Made by a program: the position numbers and the translations under genes
Origin: an uncultured Bacteroidales bacterium
Lineage (GTDB): Bacteria > Bacteroidota > Bacteroidia > Bacteroidales > UBA932
Length of the DNA: 63,737 nucleotides
Assembly: GCA_934725015.1 (NCBI GenBank)
Contig: CAKVAS010000016.1
Location: 1-63,737 of the forward strand
Direction: 5' to 3'
Notes under the pieces: generated by a model
Seen by the model: the letters and a program-made list of their open reading frames with translations, nothing else
Databases searched by the model: none
Told to the model about the DNA's origin: nothing
Shown: piece by piece, positions 1 through 7,223 of the stretch
How the letters are laid out: the number at the start of each line of letters is the position of its first letter
Numbering within the stretch: position 1 is the first letter of the stretch

Positions 1-62
1 AGGTCTTTTGCAATATAATTATTTGATAATCAATATTATAAACTACTGTTTTCTAAAATTTG

Positions 63-505
63 TCATATACTAAGATAAATCCTATCAAAATCGTTATGCC
101 CACGATAGTCATTCCTTACAGCCAATACAAGATAGTCCACATCAAACATCATTGAGCCTCAAAAATATCTTTCAGAAATTGGTTGTTTTCTGTTGCTCTC
201 CCAGCCTCAACCTCAATTACTATTTTCTTTTCAACATTGATAGCATCAGCAAAGAAAGACTTGTCCACGGCATTATTCTTTCCAAATAAAACAGGAACAT
301 CAATTTTGCCACTATTTGTCTTGTCTCTTTCGACACTGAATCCAATATCTGCAAGGTGGGGTGCCACAGCAGCAAGGACATCATTCGATTTTTTATACTC
401 CTTTAAAGAATCTATTTCAGACTCAACTTTCTTGAATGCCTCAACGACACTCTCAATGGGCTTAACAACGCCAAGCGAACGAGGGAAAAACTGATATCTA
501 ATCAT
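63..505 (-). pseudogene. Frameshifted restriction-endonuclease-like protein
   Basis: Translation from the ATG at 503-505 gives 118 residues ending at a TGA at 149-151. The frame one base away resumes exactly there with ATGATG (147-152) and reads MMFDVDYLVLAVRNDYRG and 11 more residues to a TGA at 63-65. The two parts read as one protein of about 147 residues, so I infer a single indel near 150. The first part holds IDVPVLFG and IVIEVEAGRA, an acidic residue followed by an E-x-E strand. This resembles the core of PD-(D/E)XK enzymes, in particular BglII-type nucleases where the usual lysine is replaced. I see no methyltransferase beside it. It could be an orphan nuclease relic or a sequencing error in a live gene. 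Confidence 0.6.
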
Positions 506-537
506 CTATTACACAGCATTAATATATTTATACCTTC

Positions 538-572
538 GCTCAAAGATTCCTCGACTTCGCTCGGAATGACAA
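538..572. repeat. Short palindromic intergenic repeat, single copy
   Basis: The stretch contains CTCGACTTCGCTCGGAATGA after AAAGATTC, a diverged copy of the repeat arm that recurs at 48315, 51747, 60896 and the right edge of the window. It lies between the nuclease remnant and lysS. The rest of 506-721 holds no gene; it carries several small GC-rich hairpins (for example GCCCCTGACAGGGGC near 650 and GGCCGCGACAGCGGCC near 700). Confidence 0.7.
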
Positions 573-721
573 TCCCCATTCGAGGGGACGGGAGGGGTTA
601 AAACACAAAGATTCCGGAGTCGCCGGTCGCAGCGAAGCGGAGACCGTATGCCCCTGACAGGGGCTGTCAGCTCCGCTGACTGGGGTTCAGGACGCTCAGG
701 CCGCGACAGCGGCCATGAGAC

Positions 722-754
722 TGAAGGAGGTGAAATTCCTATTTCACTTCCTTC
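722..754 (-). terminator. Hairpin spanning the lysS stop codon
   Basis: GAAGGAGGTGAAAT and ATTTCACTTCCTTC pair around a four-base loop. On the minus strand the first arm is the last codons of lysS and the loop contains the TAG stop, so the message folds back on its own 3' end. No clear U-tract follows; it may act as a 3' end-protecting hairpin rather than a classical terminator. Confidence 0.5.
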
Positions 755-2259
755 GGCCTCATCTGAGGGAAGAACAGCACATCCTGAATGGTCGGCTGGT
801 TGGTCATGAACATCGTCAGGCGGTCGATTCCCATTCCGAGACCGGATGTCGGAGGCATGCCGTATTCGAGGGCGCGGACAAAGTCCATGTCGATGTACAT
901 CGCCTCGTCGTCACCCTTCTCGTCCTTCAGACGCGCCTGCTCCTTGAAACGGTCGAGCTGGTCAATAGGGTCGTTCAGCTCGCTGTAGGCATTGGCAAGC
1001 TCCTTTCCGCAGACGAAGAGCTCGAAACGCTCGGTCAGCTCGGGATTGTTTCGGTGACGCTTCGTGAGCGGAGACATCTCGACAGGATAGTCGGTGATGA
1101 ACGTCGGCTGCACAAGGTGCTCCTCGCAGTACGCCCCGAAGATGGCGTCAATCAGTTTGCCCTTGCCCATGGTCTTGTCAACCTCCACGTGAAGCTTCCT
1201 GCAGGTCTCGACGAGCTGCTCCTCATCCATCCCGCTGACATCCACTCCGGCATATTCCTTAATCGCGTCGAGAATCGGCAGGCGGCGGTAAGGCGGCTTG
1301 AAATCGACGGTCTTGTCGCCGATTGTGAGCTCGGTCCTGCCGTGAAGCTTGAGAGCTATCTTCTCAAGAAGCTTCTCGATGAAGTCCATCATCCAGATGT
1401 AGTCCTTGTAGGCCACATAGATTTCCATGCAGGTGAACTCCGGGTTGTGGGTCTTGTCCATCCCCTCGTTGCGGAAGTCCTTGGCGAACTCATACACGCC
1501 CGTGTATCCGCCGACAATCAGTCTCTTGAGGTACAGCTCGTTGGCAATCCTCAGATAGAGAGGAATGTCGAGAGCGTTGTGGTGGGTTATGAACGGACGC
1601 GCCGTCGCGCCGCCAGGGATGCCCTGAAGGATAGGTGTCTCCACCTCAAGGCAGCCGGCCTCGTTGAAATATTCGCGCATCGTGGCGATAATCTGGCTCC
1701 TCTTTATGAAAGTCTCGCGCACCTGCGGATTCACGATGAGATCGACATATCTCTGCCTGTACTTGAGCTCCGGATCCGAAAAGGCGTCGAACACCTCGCC
1801 GTCCTTCTCCTTCACGATAGGGAGCACCCTCAGCGACTTGCTCAGGAGCGTGAGTTCCTTGGCGTGGATTGAGAGCTGACCCGTCTGGGTGATGAAGGCA
1901 TAGCCCTTGATTCCGATGATGTCGCCGATGTCGAGGAGCTTCTTGAACACGACGTTGTACATCGTCTTGTCCTCTCCGGGGCATATCTCGTCGCGCTTCA
2001 CATACACCTGAATCCTTCCGGCCTCGTCCTGAAGCTCGATGAACGACGCCGCGCCCATAATCCTGCGGGTCATGATTCTTCCCGCAATGCAGACGTCGCT
2101 GAAATTGCCCTTTTCGGCGTCATATCCCTCCTTTATGTCCCTTGTCGTCGCATTGACCGGGTAGAGAGGAGCCGGATAGGGTTCGATTCCGAGTTCGCGA
2201 AGCTTCCCGAGCGCATCGCGGCGCTGCTGTTCCTGTTCGTTGAATTCCTGTGTAATCAT
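739..2259 (-). CDS. lysS: Lysyl-tRNA synthetase, class II
   Basis: Charges tRNA-Lys with lysine in the cytoplasm. The 506-residue product has the usual order: an N-terminal OB-fold anticodon-binding domain at about 56-140, then the class II catalytic core. Motif 2 is FRNEG at about 262-266 with the following HNPEFT, and motif 3 is GMGIDR at about 475-480. Length is normal for bacterial LysS. The start ATG at 2257-2259 follows an AT-rich leader. A -7 box reading TATTTTTG on the minus strand at 2349-2356 would give a leader of about 80 nt. The gene is divergent from recJ and ends in a hairpin formed with its own last codons. The identification is secure. Confidence 0.97.
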   Translation of the reverse strand: MITQEFNEQEQQRRDALGKLRELGIEPYPAPLYPVNATTRDIKEGYDAEKGNFSDVCIAGRIMTRRIMGAASFIELQDEAGRIQVYVKRDEICPGEDKTMYNVVFKKLLDIGDIIGIKGYAFITQTGQLSIHAKELTLLSKSLRVLPIVKEKDGEVFDAFSDPELKYRQRYVDLIVNPQVRETFIKRSQIIATMREYFNEAGCLEVETPILQGIPGGATARPFITHHNALDIPLYLRIANELYLKRLIVGGYTGVYEFAKDFRNEGMDKTHNPEFTCMEIYVAYKDYIWMMDFIEKLLEKIALKLHGRTELTIGDKTVDFKPPYRRLPILDAIKEYAGVDVSGMDEEQLVETCRKLHVEVDKTMGKGKLIDAIFGAYCEEHLVQPTFITDYPVEMSPLTKRHRNNPELTERFELFVCGKELANAYSELNDPIDQLDRFKEQARLKDEKGDDEAMYIDMDFVRALEYGMPPTSGLGMGIDRLTMFMTNQPTIQDVLFFPQMRPKEVK

Positions 2260-2348
2260 ATCTCTTTATTTATAATTTCAAATTCATATCTTCCTGAATA
2301 TGACGACGTCGCTGACGGATGACATTCCCGAGCACCGGCGCAATCGCA

Positions 2349-2356
2349 CAAAAATA
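2349..2356 (-). promoter_or_regulatory. lysS promoter -7 box
   Basis: TATTTTTG fits the Bacteroidota -7 consensus TAnnTTTG. TTTC lies 20 bases upstream, one mismatch from the -33 TTTG box. It faces lysS and lies next to the recJ promoter on the other strand. Confidence 0.5.
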
Positions 2357-2389
2357 CGACAATTATTCTTAATTCTGAAACTATTTGAG

Positions 2390-2397
2390 TATCTTTG
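2390..2397 (+). promoter_or_regulatory. recJ promoter -7 box
   Basis: TATCTTTG matches the Bacteroidota -7 consensus exactly and ends 10 bases before the ATG I chose for recJ at 2408. I see no good -33 TTTG at the usual distance. The position implies a very short leader, which argues against the longer frame that opens at 2300. Confidence 0.55.
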
Positions 2398-2407
2398 TAA
2401 GTTAGGT

Positions 2408-4135
2408 ATGGAAAAGAAATGGGTAATATGTGAAGGAGCCGACGATTCAACGGTGCGGGTCCTGTCCTCAGAGCTGGGCATAGACCCCGTCCTGGCAGAG
2501 CTGCTGATTCAGAGGGGCGTGCACACGTTCGATGAGGCGCGCGCATTTTTCCGTCCGTCGCTCGAAAGGCTGCACGACCCGTTCCTGATGAAGGACATGG
2601 ACAAGGCGGTCGAGAGGGTCGAGAGGGCTCTGAAAGGCGGGGAAAAAATCCTCGTCTATGGAGACTACGACGTCGATGGAACCACCGCCGTGTCCCTGGT
2701 CTATCTGTTTCTCGCGAGGCTCACGTCGTCCGTAGGCTCATATATTCCCGACAGGTATGACGAGGGATATGGGGTCTCGACGAAGGGCATCGACTGGGCG
2801 GAGGAAAACGGATATACGCTCATAATCACGCTCGACTGCGGAATCAAGGCAACGGAAAGAGTGAGGTATGCCGCGGGAAAAGGGATTGACATGATTATAT
2901 GCGACCACCATCTTCCCGAGGACGAGCTGCCTGCGGCGGTGGCCGTGCTCGACCCCAAGCGCGGGGACTGCAACTATCCGTTCGACGACCTTTCAGGCTG
3001 CGGAGTGGGATTCAAGCTGGTGCAGGCCTACGCGCAGTCGCACGACATCCCGTTCGAGACCTTGCTGCCGCTGCTTGACCTGCTCGCCGTGAGCATCGCG
3101 TCCGACCTCGTGTCCGTGACCGGAGAGAACAGGATTCTGACGCACTTCGGTCTCAAGAGGCTGAATGAGGAGCCTTGCAAGGGGCTGAAGGCGATGATTT
3201 CGCTTTCCGGTCTGGAGCCCGGGCACCTCACGATTGACGACATCGTGTTCAAGATAGGACCGAGAATCAATGCTGCGGGACGCATGGAGTCCGGCGGAGT
3301 GGCGGTGAAGCTGCTGACGGCGACCGACGAGCGTACGGCCTTCGAGGCGGCGGAGGAAATCAACCGCTACAACACCCAGCGCAAGGACATAGACCGCCGG
3401 AACACCCAGGAGGCCCTCGACATGGTGAGGGAAGGAAAGTGCCTGTCCTTCGGCAATGCGACGATTGTCTATAACCCGTCATGGCACAAGGGAGTGGTCG
3501 GAATCGTGGCCTCAAGGCTTGTGGAGGCATTCTTCAAGCCGACCATAGTGCTGACCAAGGCGAACGGCTTCGTGAGCGGCTCGGCGAGGAGCGTTCCCGG
3601 ATTCGACCTATACGAGGCAATAGAGAGCTGCTCCGACCTTTTAGAGAACTTCGGAGGCCATCTCTACGCCGCAGGAATGACACTGCGGGAGGAGAACCTG
3701 CCGGCGTTCTGCGAGCGCATCGAAAAGTTCATAGCGGGGAAGATTGTCCCGCAGATGCAGGTTCCGGTGGTGAACATAGACGCGAAGATAAGTTTCGCGC
3801 AGATTACGCCGAAGTTCCTGCGCATACTCAAGCAGTTCCAGCCTTTCGGGCCGGAGAACGCCACGCCGGTGTTCCTCACGGAAAACATCTACGACAACGG
3901 CAACGGGCGCAAGGTCGGGGCCGAAGGCGGGCATCTGAAGCTCGAACTGATAGAGGAGAACAACCCGGGGCGCCACATATCCGCCATCGGTTTCAATATG
4001 TCAGACTCGTTCGACTACATCAAGGCCGGCAACCCGTTCGACGTCTGCTACTCCATAGTGGAGAACTACTACCGGGGAAATTCCAATATGCAGCTGCGCA
4101 TTCGTGACATCCACGAGCGCGAGACCGAAATTTGA
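2408..4135 (+). CDS. recJ: Single-stranded-DNA-specific exonuclease RecJ
   Basis: Degrades single-stranded DNA 5' to 3' in RecF-type recombination and repair. The 575-residue product carries the DHH phosphoesterase motifs DYDVDG at about 86-91, LDCG at about 142, DHH at 166-168 and SIASD further on. The DHHA1 domain follows with GRINAAGRM-like and GGHLYAAG motifs, and a C-terminal OB-like domain ends the protein. The frame is open from 2300, but the extra 36 residues are unlike RecJ and a TATCTTTG promoter box lies inside them, so I start at 2408 (MEKKWVICEG). The gene is convergent with the cation transporter gene, with a long repeat hairpin between them. Confidence 0.95.
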   Translation: MEKKWVICEGADDSTVRVLSSELGIDPVLAELLIQRGVHTFDEARAFFRPSLERLHDPFLMKDMDKAVERVERALKGGEKILVYGDYDVDGTTAVSLVYLFLARLTSSVGSYIPDRYDEGYGVSTKGIDWAEENGYTLIITLDCGIKATERVRYAAGKGIDMIICDHHLPEDELPAAVAVLDPKRGDCNYPFDDLSGCGVGFKLVQAYAQSHDIPFETLLPLLDLLAVSIASDLVSVTGENRILTHFGLKRLNEEPCKGLKAMISLSGLEPGHLTIDDIVFKIGPRINAAGRMESGGVAVKLLTATDERTAFEAAEEINRYNTQRKDIDRRNTQEALDMVREGKCLSFGNATIVYNPSWHKGVVGIVASRLVEAFFKPTIVLTKANGFVSGSARSVPGFDLYEAIESCSDLLENFGGHLYAAGMTLREENLPAFCERIEKFIAGKIVPQMQVPVVNIDAKISFAQITPKFLRILKQFQPFGPENATPVFLTENIYDNGNGRKVGAEGGHLKLELIEENNPGRHISAIGFNMSDSFDYIKAGNPFDVCYSIVENYYRGNSNMQLRIRDIHERETEI

Positions 4136-4166
4136 ATATCTTTTTGGTTCATATTCCCCTTTTCAT

Positions 4167-4220
4167 CGGTCACATACTCCAGTATGCTCCCTCTTCAAAA
4201 AGAAATCTATCCTCAAAAAT
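4167..4220. repeat. Intergenic repeat with CATACTCCAGTATG palindrome, copy 1
   Basis: The stretch TCACATACTCCAGTATGCTC, followed by CCTCTTCAAAAA and ATCTATCCTCAAAAAT, recurs almost unchanged at 9408-9470. The ATACT-CC-AGTAT part is a small hairpin. It sits just after recJ. The shared length of about 54 bp at two unrelated loci shows it is a dispersed element of this genome. Confidence 0.75.
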
Positions 4221-4240
4221 CTTATTCAAATCCCCAAGCG

Positions 4241-4402
4241 ATGCAACGCGGTAATCCGCCCCCGCTAAAAGTTGAGAGGCCGATGCGGAAGAGGGTGTGG
4301 AGGGCAAGGCGTGCCGTGAAGACAAAAACGCAGCAACCTCACGGTTGTGAGGATTTTGGCAAACGACACAACGCAGCAATCCGCACCCTATTCCGCATCG
4401 GC
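4241..4402. repeat. Long 3'-end hairpin element, copy A
   Basis: Arms at 4279-4300 and 4381-4402 pair almost perfectly (GCCGATGCGGAA...). Within them the conserved core reads CGCAGCAACC-TCAC-GGTTGTGAGG, then AACGCAGCAATCCGC. The right arm contains the TAG stop and last codons of the cation transporter gene, so the left arm is an inverted copy of that gene's end. A solo half element (AACGCGGTAATCCGC) lies at 4246-4262 on the recJ side. Related hairpins occur at 13144, 40658, 42455 and 54672. Confidence 0.8.
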
Positions 4403-5344
4403 GGAGGGCTCGACGTGGAGAGAAATTTGCGTCTGAGCCCCCAATTTGCTGCGCAGCGCCCGCTCGACTGCGGTGGAGATGCCGTGGGCCTCAACTATGG
4501 AAATGCGCGGATCGACTACTATGTGAGCCTCGATAATGACTGAACTGCCGTTGCGACGAGTCTTGAGCCCGTGGGCGCTCTTCACGCCATCGACAGATTC
4601 GATTGTCTCGATGATGCCCCGTTCCATATCCTCCGGGAGCGACACGTCCAGAAGTTCCTGAAGCGACGGCACTGACATCTTGACGGCGACGACTATAATC
4701 ATTATCCCTATGACACACGAGGCTACCGGGTCAAGCACGGTCCACTTCTGCCCGAGGACAATGGCGCCGCCGATTGCAAGGAGCGACCCCACCGACGAGA
4801 ACGCGTCCGAACGATGATGCCAGGCGTTTGCCACGGTCACAGGACTATCGACCTCACGGCCGACCCTCACGGTCACGCGATAAAGAATCTCCTTCGCCAC
4901 CACGGACACGGCAGCGGCGGCAAGTGCAATCCACCCCGGCCTCGGAAGCGTGCCGCCCGAAACCACGGCGCGTATGCTTGTGATTCCTCCGGAAATCAGC
5001 TTTACCGCCACAATGACAAGTATAACGCCCACTATCACGGTAGCGAGCGTCTCGAACTTGCCGTGTCCGAACTCGTGGTCGCGGTCCTTCCCTTTTGAAG
5101 ATATGCGTATGAACACGAGCACCACGACGTCGCTCATCAGATCCGACAGGGAATGCACGCCGTCGGCAATCATCGCGGCGCTGTGTCCCAAGACGCCCGC
5201 ACAAATCTTAAATGCCGTCAGAACGAGGTTCACCGCCGAGCCCCAGAGGGTTACTCTTGTCACGCGCCGCTCGCGGGCGACAGCAGCGGCATCAAGCGGC
5301 TGAGAATCCCCCTTAAGACCGGCGCCTTTTGATATTAAGGTCAT
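4388..5344 (-). CDS. Cation diffusion facilitator transporter
   Basis: An inner-membrane antiporter exporting divalent metal such as Zn, Fe or Mn. The 318-residue product has the six-helix CDF core: DGVHSLSDLMSD supplies one half of the transport-site ligands, GHGKFE is the family's loop signature, and WHHRSDAFSS supplies the HxxxD half. The C-terminal cytoplasmic domain (about residues 235-318) has histidines typical of the dimerising metal-sensing fold. The frame extends up to an ATG at 5456-5458 that overlaps the upstream stop as ATGA, but those 38 residues are polar and unlike the family, so I prefer the ATG at 5342-5344. It is the last gene of the minus-strand block; metal specificity cannot be read from sequence alone. 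Confidence 0.9.
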   Translation of the reverse strand: MTLISKGAGLKGDSQPLDAAAVARERRVTRVTLWGSAVNLVLTAFKICAGVLGHSAAMIADGVHSLSDLMSDVVVLVFIRISSKGKDRDHEFGHGKFETLATVIVGVILVIVAVKLISGGITSIRAVVSGGTLPRPGWIALAAAAVSVVAKEILYRVTVRVGREVDSPVTVANAWHHRSDAFSSVGSLLAIGGAIVLGQKWTVLDPVASCVIGIMIIVVAVKMSVPSLQELLDVSLPEDMERGIIETIESVDGVKSAHGLKTRRNGSSVIIEAHIVVDPRISIVEAHGISTAVERALRSKLGAQTQISLHVEPSADAE

Positions 5345-5454
5345 AATCGCTTCGTTTTTTCCTAAATCCGTCCCTCGCCACGGGGGCTCAGATGAGGTGT
5401 CATCACTTGCAAAACTTGAGTCATTCAATGACGTGCAGGAATCATCTCTCCTCT

Positions 5455-6105
5455 TCATTCACAGACAATGTCCCGGAAGAACTCCGGACGGTGGTAGTCG
5501 GGAGACGGAGTGGAAATCGGCGCCCAGGTCACGAAATGAGGGGTGGAGAGACCGTCTCCGCATTTGTAGAAATTGCCTCTGAGGCGCGCGCCTTGCCATG
5601 TGCTGATTTCGCCTCCGAAAAGTGCGCTGCACGGAATCGCCATGCGGAGACTCCACCGGTTGTCCCCCGTCACCTCCTCGAAAGGCTTATGCTCGTAGGA
5701 TGAGGCCTCGCGGACGCTCCCCAAAGTCCCCTGCGAGGCGTGCACCGGGTCGAACCGTCCGGTACGGCGCGACATACAGAGCGTTCCGACGGCGTTCCAC
5801 TCGAAATTGTAATAGTGTCCGTCACCGCCATCCGGCTGCAAAAAGAACTCCACACAGCTGTCCCTATAGACATCATTTCCGTCCGTCATTTCCAGCGCGG
5901 CCGTGCACTTCTCCCGGACATGATATTCAAGAAAAAGGAATTCGTCGTTATGGAAAATGCGGAACGAAACCTCCGGCTTGTAGGGATATTCCTCCGCCCA
6001 GTTCAGGCATTCGAGACGATTGTCAGGAAGTTTCGCGAACAGGGACTTGTCGGAAAGGATTTCGTGTATTGGGTCTCCGACCCTAAGGCGTGGAACTGTC
6101 AGCAT
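5455..6105 (-). CDS. Carbohydrate-binding family 9-like protein
   Basis: The 216-residue product fits the CBM9-like/DOMON-like fold found alone or fused to glycosidases in Bacteroidota. Features are FLFLEYHVREKC, the acidic stretch DVYRDSCVEFFLQP, YYNFEWNAVGT and a C-terminal GNFYKCGDG...FVTWAPI segment. There is no signal peptide or lipobox, so it would remain in the cytoplasm unless exported by an unusual route. It follows aroC by about 58 bp, in which a clear promoter lies, and its stop meets the long form of the cation transporter frame. The ligand is unknown. A similar fold forms the C-termini of the two propeller lipoproteins further right. Confidence 0.75.
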   Translation of the reverse strand: MLTVPRLRVGDPIHEILSDKSLFAKLPDNRLECLNWAEEYPYKPEVSFRIFHNDEFLFLEYHVREKCTAALEMTDGNDVYRDSCVEFFLQPDGGDGHYYNFEWNAVGTLCMSRRTGRFDPVHASQGTLGSVREASSYEHKPFEEVTGDNRWSLRMAIPCSALFGGEISTWQGARLRGNFYKCGDGLSTPHFVTWAPISTPSPDYHRPEFFRDIVCE

Positions 6106-6130
6106 AATATATTCTTAATAATTTAGGCGA

Positions 6131-6161
6131 CAAATATAGGGCAAAATCGGGATTGCGCAAA
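6131..6161 (-). promoter_or_regulatory. Promoter of the CBM9-like gene
   Basis: On the minus strand TTTG (6158-6161) is followed after 19 bases by TATATTTG (6131-6138), an exact match to the Bacteroidota housekeeping promoter. It lies between aroC and the CBM9-like gene and can transcribe the latter and the cation transporter independently of the aro genes. Confidence 0.75.
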
Positions 6162-6163
6162 AT

Positions 6164-7162
6164 TCAAATCAGGTTGCAGAGCACAACTGCGGTCATGGCC
6201 TCCACTATAACCGGAGTCCGAAGCGCGAAGCAGACATCGTGGCGGCCTCCGGCGGAGAGTTCCACAAGGCGCCTGCGCGAGAAGTCCCATGTTGTCTGCG
6301 GCCTGCTTATGGTGGAAGTCGGCTTGAAGGCGACCCGGAAAAGCAGCTCGTTGCCGTTGGTGAGCCCTCCGTTCACGCCTCCGGCCCCGTTCTTCATCAG
6401 TCTGCCGCCAGGTCCGAACGGGTCGTTATGCTCGGAGCCTCGCATGGAGGAGGCCGCGAAGCCGTCGCCGAACTCTATTCCGCGCACACCCGGAATCGAG
6501 AACACGGAATGGGAAACCAGCGACTCGACGGAGTCAAAATACGGTTCGCCGAGACCGACCGGAAGCCCCTTGACGCGGCACTCCACGACCCCGCCGAGCG
6601 AATCCCCGTCCGAGATTGTCTCATCCAGGATATGCCGCCACCGCGACTTGTCCGAGGAGCCTCCCATCATAATGAGTTCTGCGTGAATCCGAACATCCGG
6701 AAGAGCCCCGGACAGAACCTTCTTCGCCACGACCCCGGCTGCCACGAGCGCGAGCGTCATCCTTCCGGAAAATATGCCTCCGCCCGTAAATGGAGGAAAC
6801 TGCCGGGGAGAATCCACCCCGTACTGCCCCGGGCGTGTGACATAGTCCACATGACCGGGACGCGGGACTTCGAGAAATCTGTCATAGTCCCCGGGACGTA
6901 TGTTGCTGTTTGTGAACTCTATGCGGAGAGGTGTGCCGTCAGTCACCCCGTCACTTACGCCCGAGGATATTTCCGGTTCGTCCGCCTCCGTCCGAGGGGT
7001 CGTCCCTTTGGCACCGGGCCTGCGCCGGGCGATGTCACCGGCGAAGTCTGAAGCCGAGAGCGGGATGCCGGCCTCCACGCCGTCGATGACCACGCCGAAC
7101 TTCGGCTCGTGAGAGCCGCCATATATCGTAATCCTGAACTTGTCGCCGAAAGTGTTGTGCAT
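6164..7162 (-). CDS. aroC: Chorismate synthase
   Basis: Last step of the shikimate pathway: converts EPSP to chorismate using reduced FMN. The product begins MHNTFGDKFRITIYGGSHEP, where the GGSHEP histidine is the conserved N-terminal signature. R-rich segments such as ARRRPGAKG, the GRMTLALVAAG helix and the C-terminal KPTSTISRPQTTWDF are also typical. The frame extends three residues further to 7171 (MTC-M); I use the ATG giving MHNTFGD, about 332 residues, somewhat shorter than the common 355-360. It follows the fused aroD-aroA gene by about 60 bp on the same strand, so the three aro genes probably share a transcript. Confidence 0.95.
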   Translation of the reverse strand: MHNTFGDKFRITIYGGSHEPKFGVVIDGVEAGIPLSASDFAGDIARRRPGAKGTTPRTEADEPEISSGVSDGVTDGTPLRIEFTNSNIRPGDYDRFLEVPRPGHVDYVTRPGQYGVDSPRQFPPFTGGGIFSGRMTLALVAAGVVAKKVLSGALPDVRIHAELIMMGGSSDKSRWRHILDETISDGDSLGGVVECRVKGLPVGLGEPYFDSVESLVSHSVFSIPGVRGIEFGDGFAASSMRGSEHNDPFGPGGRLMKNGAGGVNGGLTNGNELLFRVAFKPTSTISRPQTTWDFSRRRLVELSAGGRHDVCFALRTPVIVEAMTAVVLCNLI

Positions 7163-7223
7163 ACACGTCACATTCTCATTTTCTCATATCCACGAATCCG
7201 CCGTTCACATATATTCCTCCGCA

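Noticed and set aside
715..1872. Long open frame on the plus strand opposite lysS (385 codons)
   Set aside because: It lies entirely within lysS on the other strand, is rich in His/Arg/Val of the kind produced by antisense reading of GC-rich genes, and has no recognisable domain.
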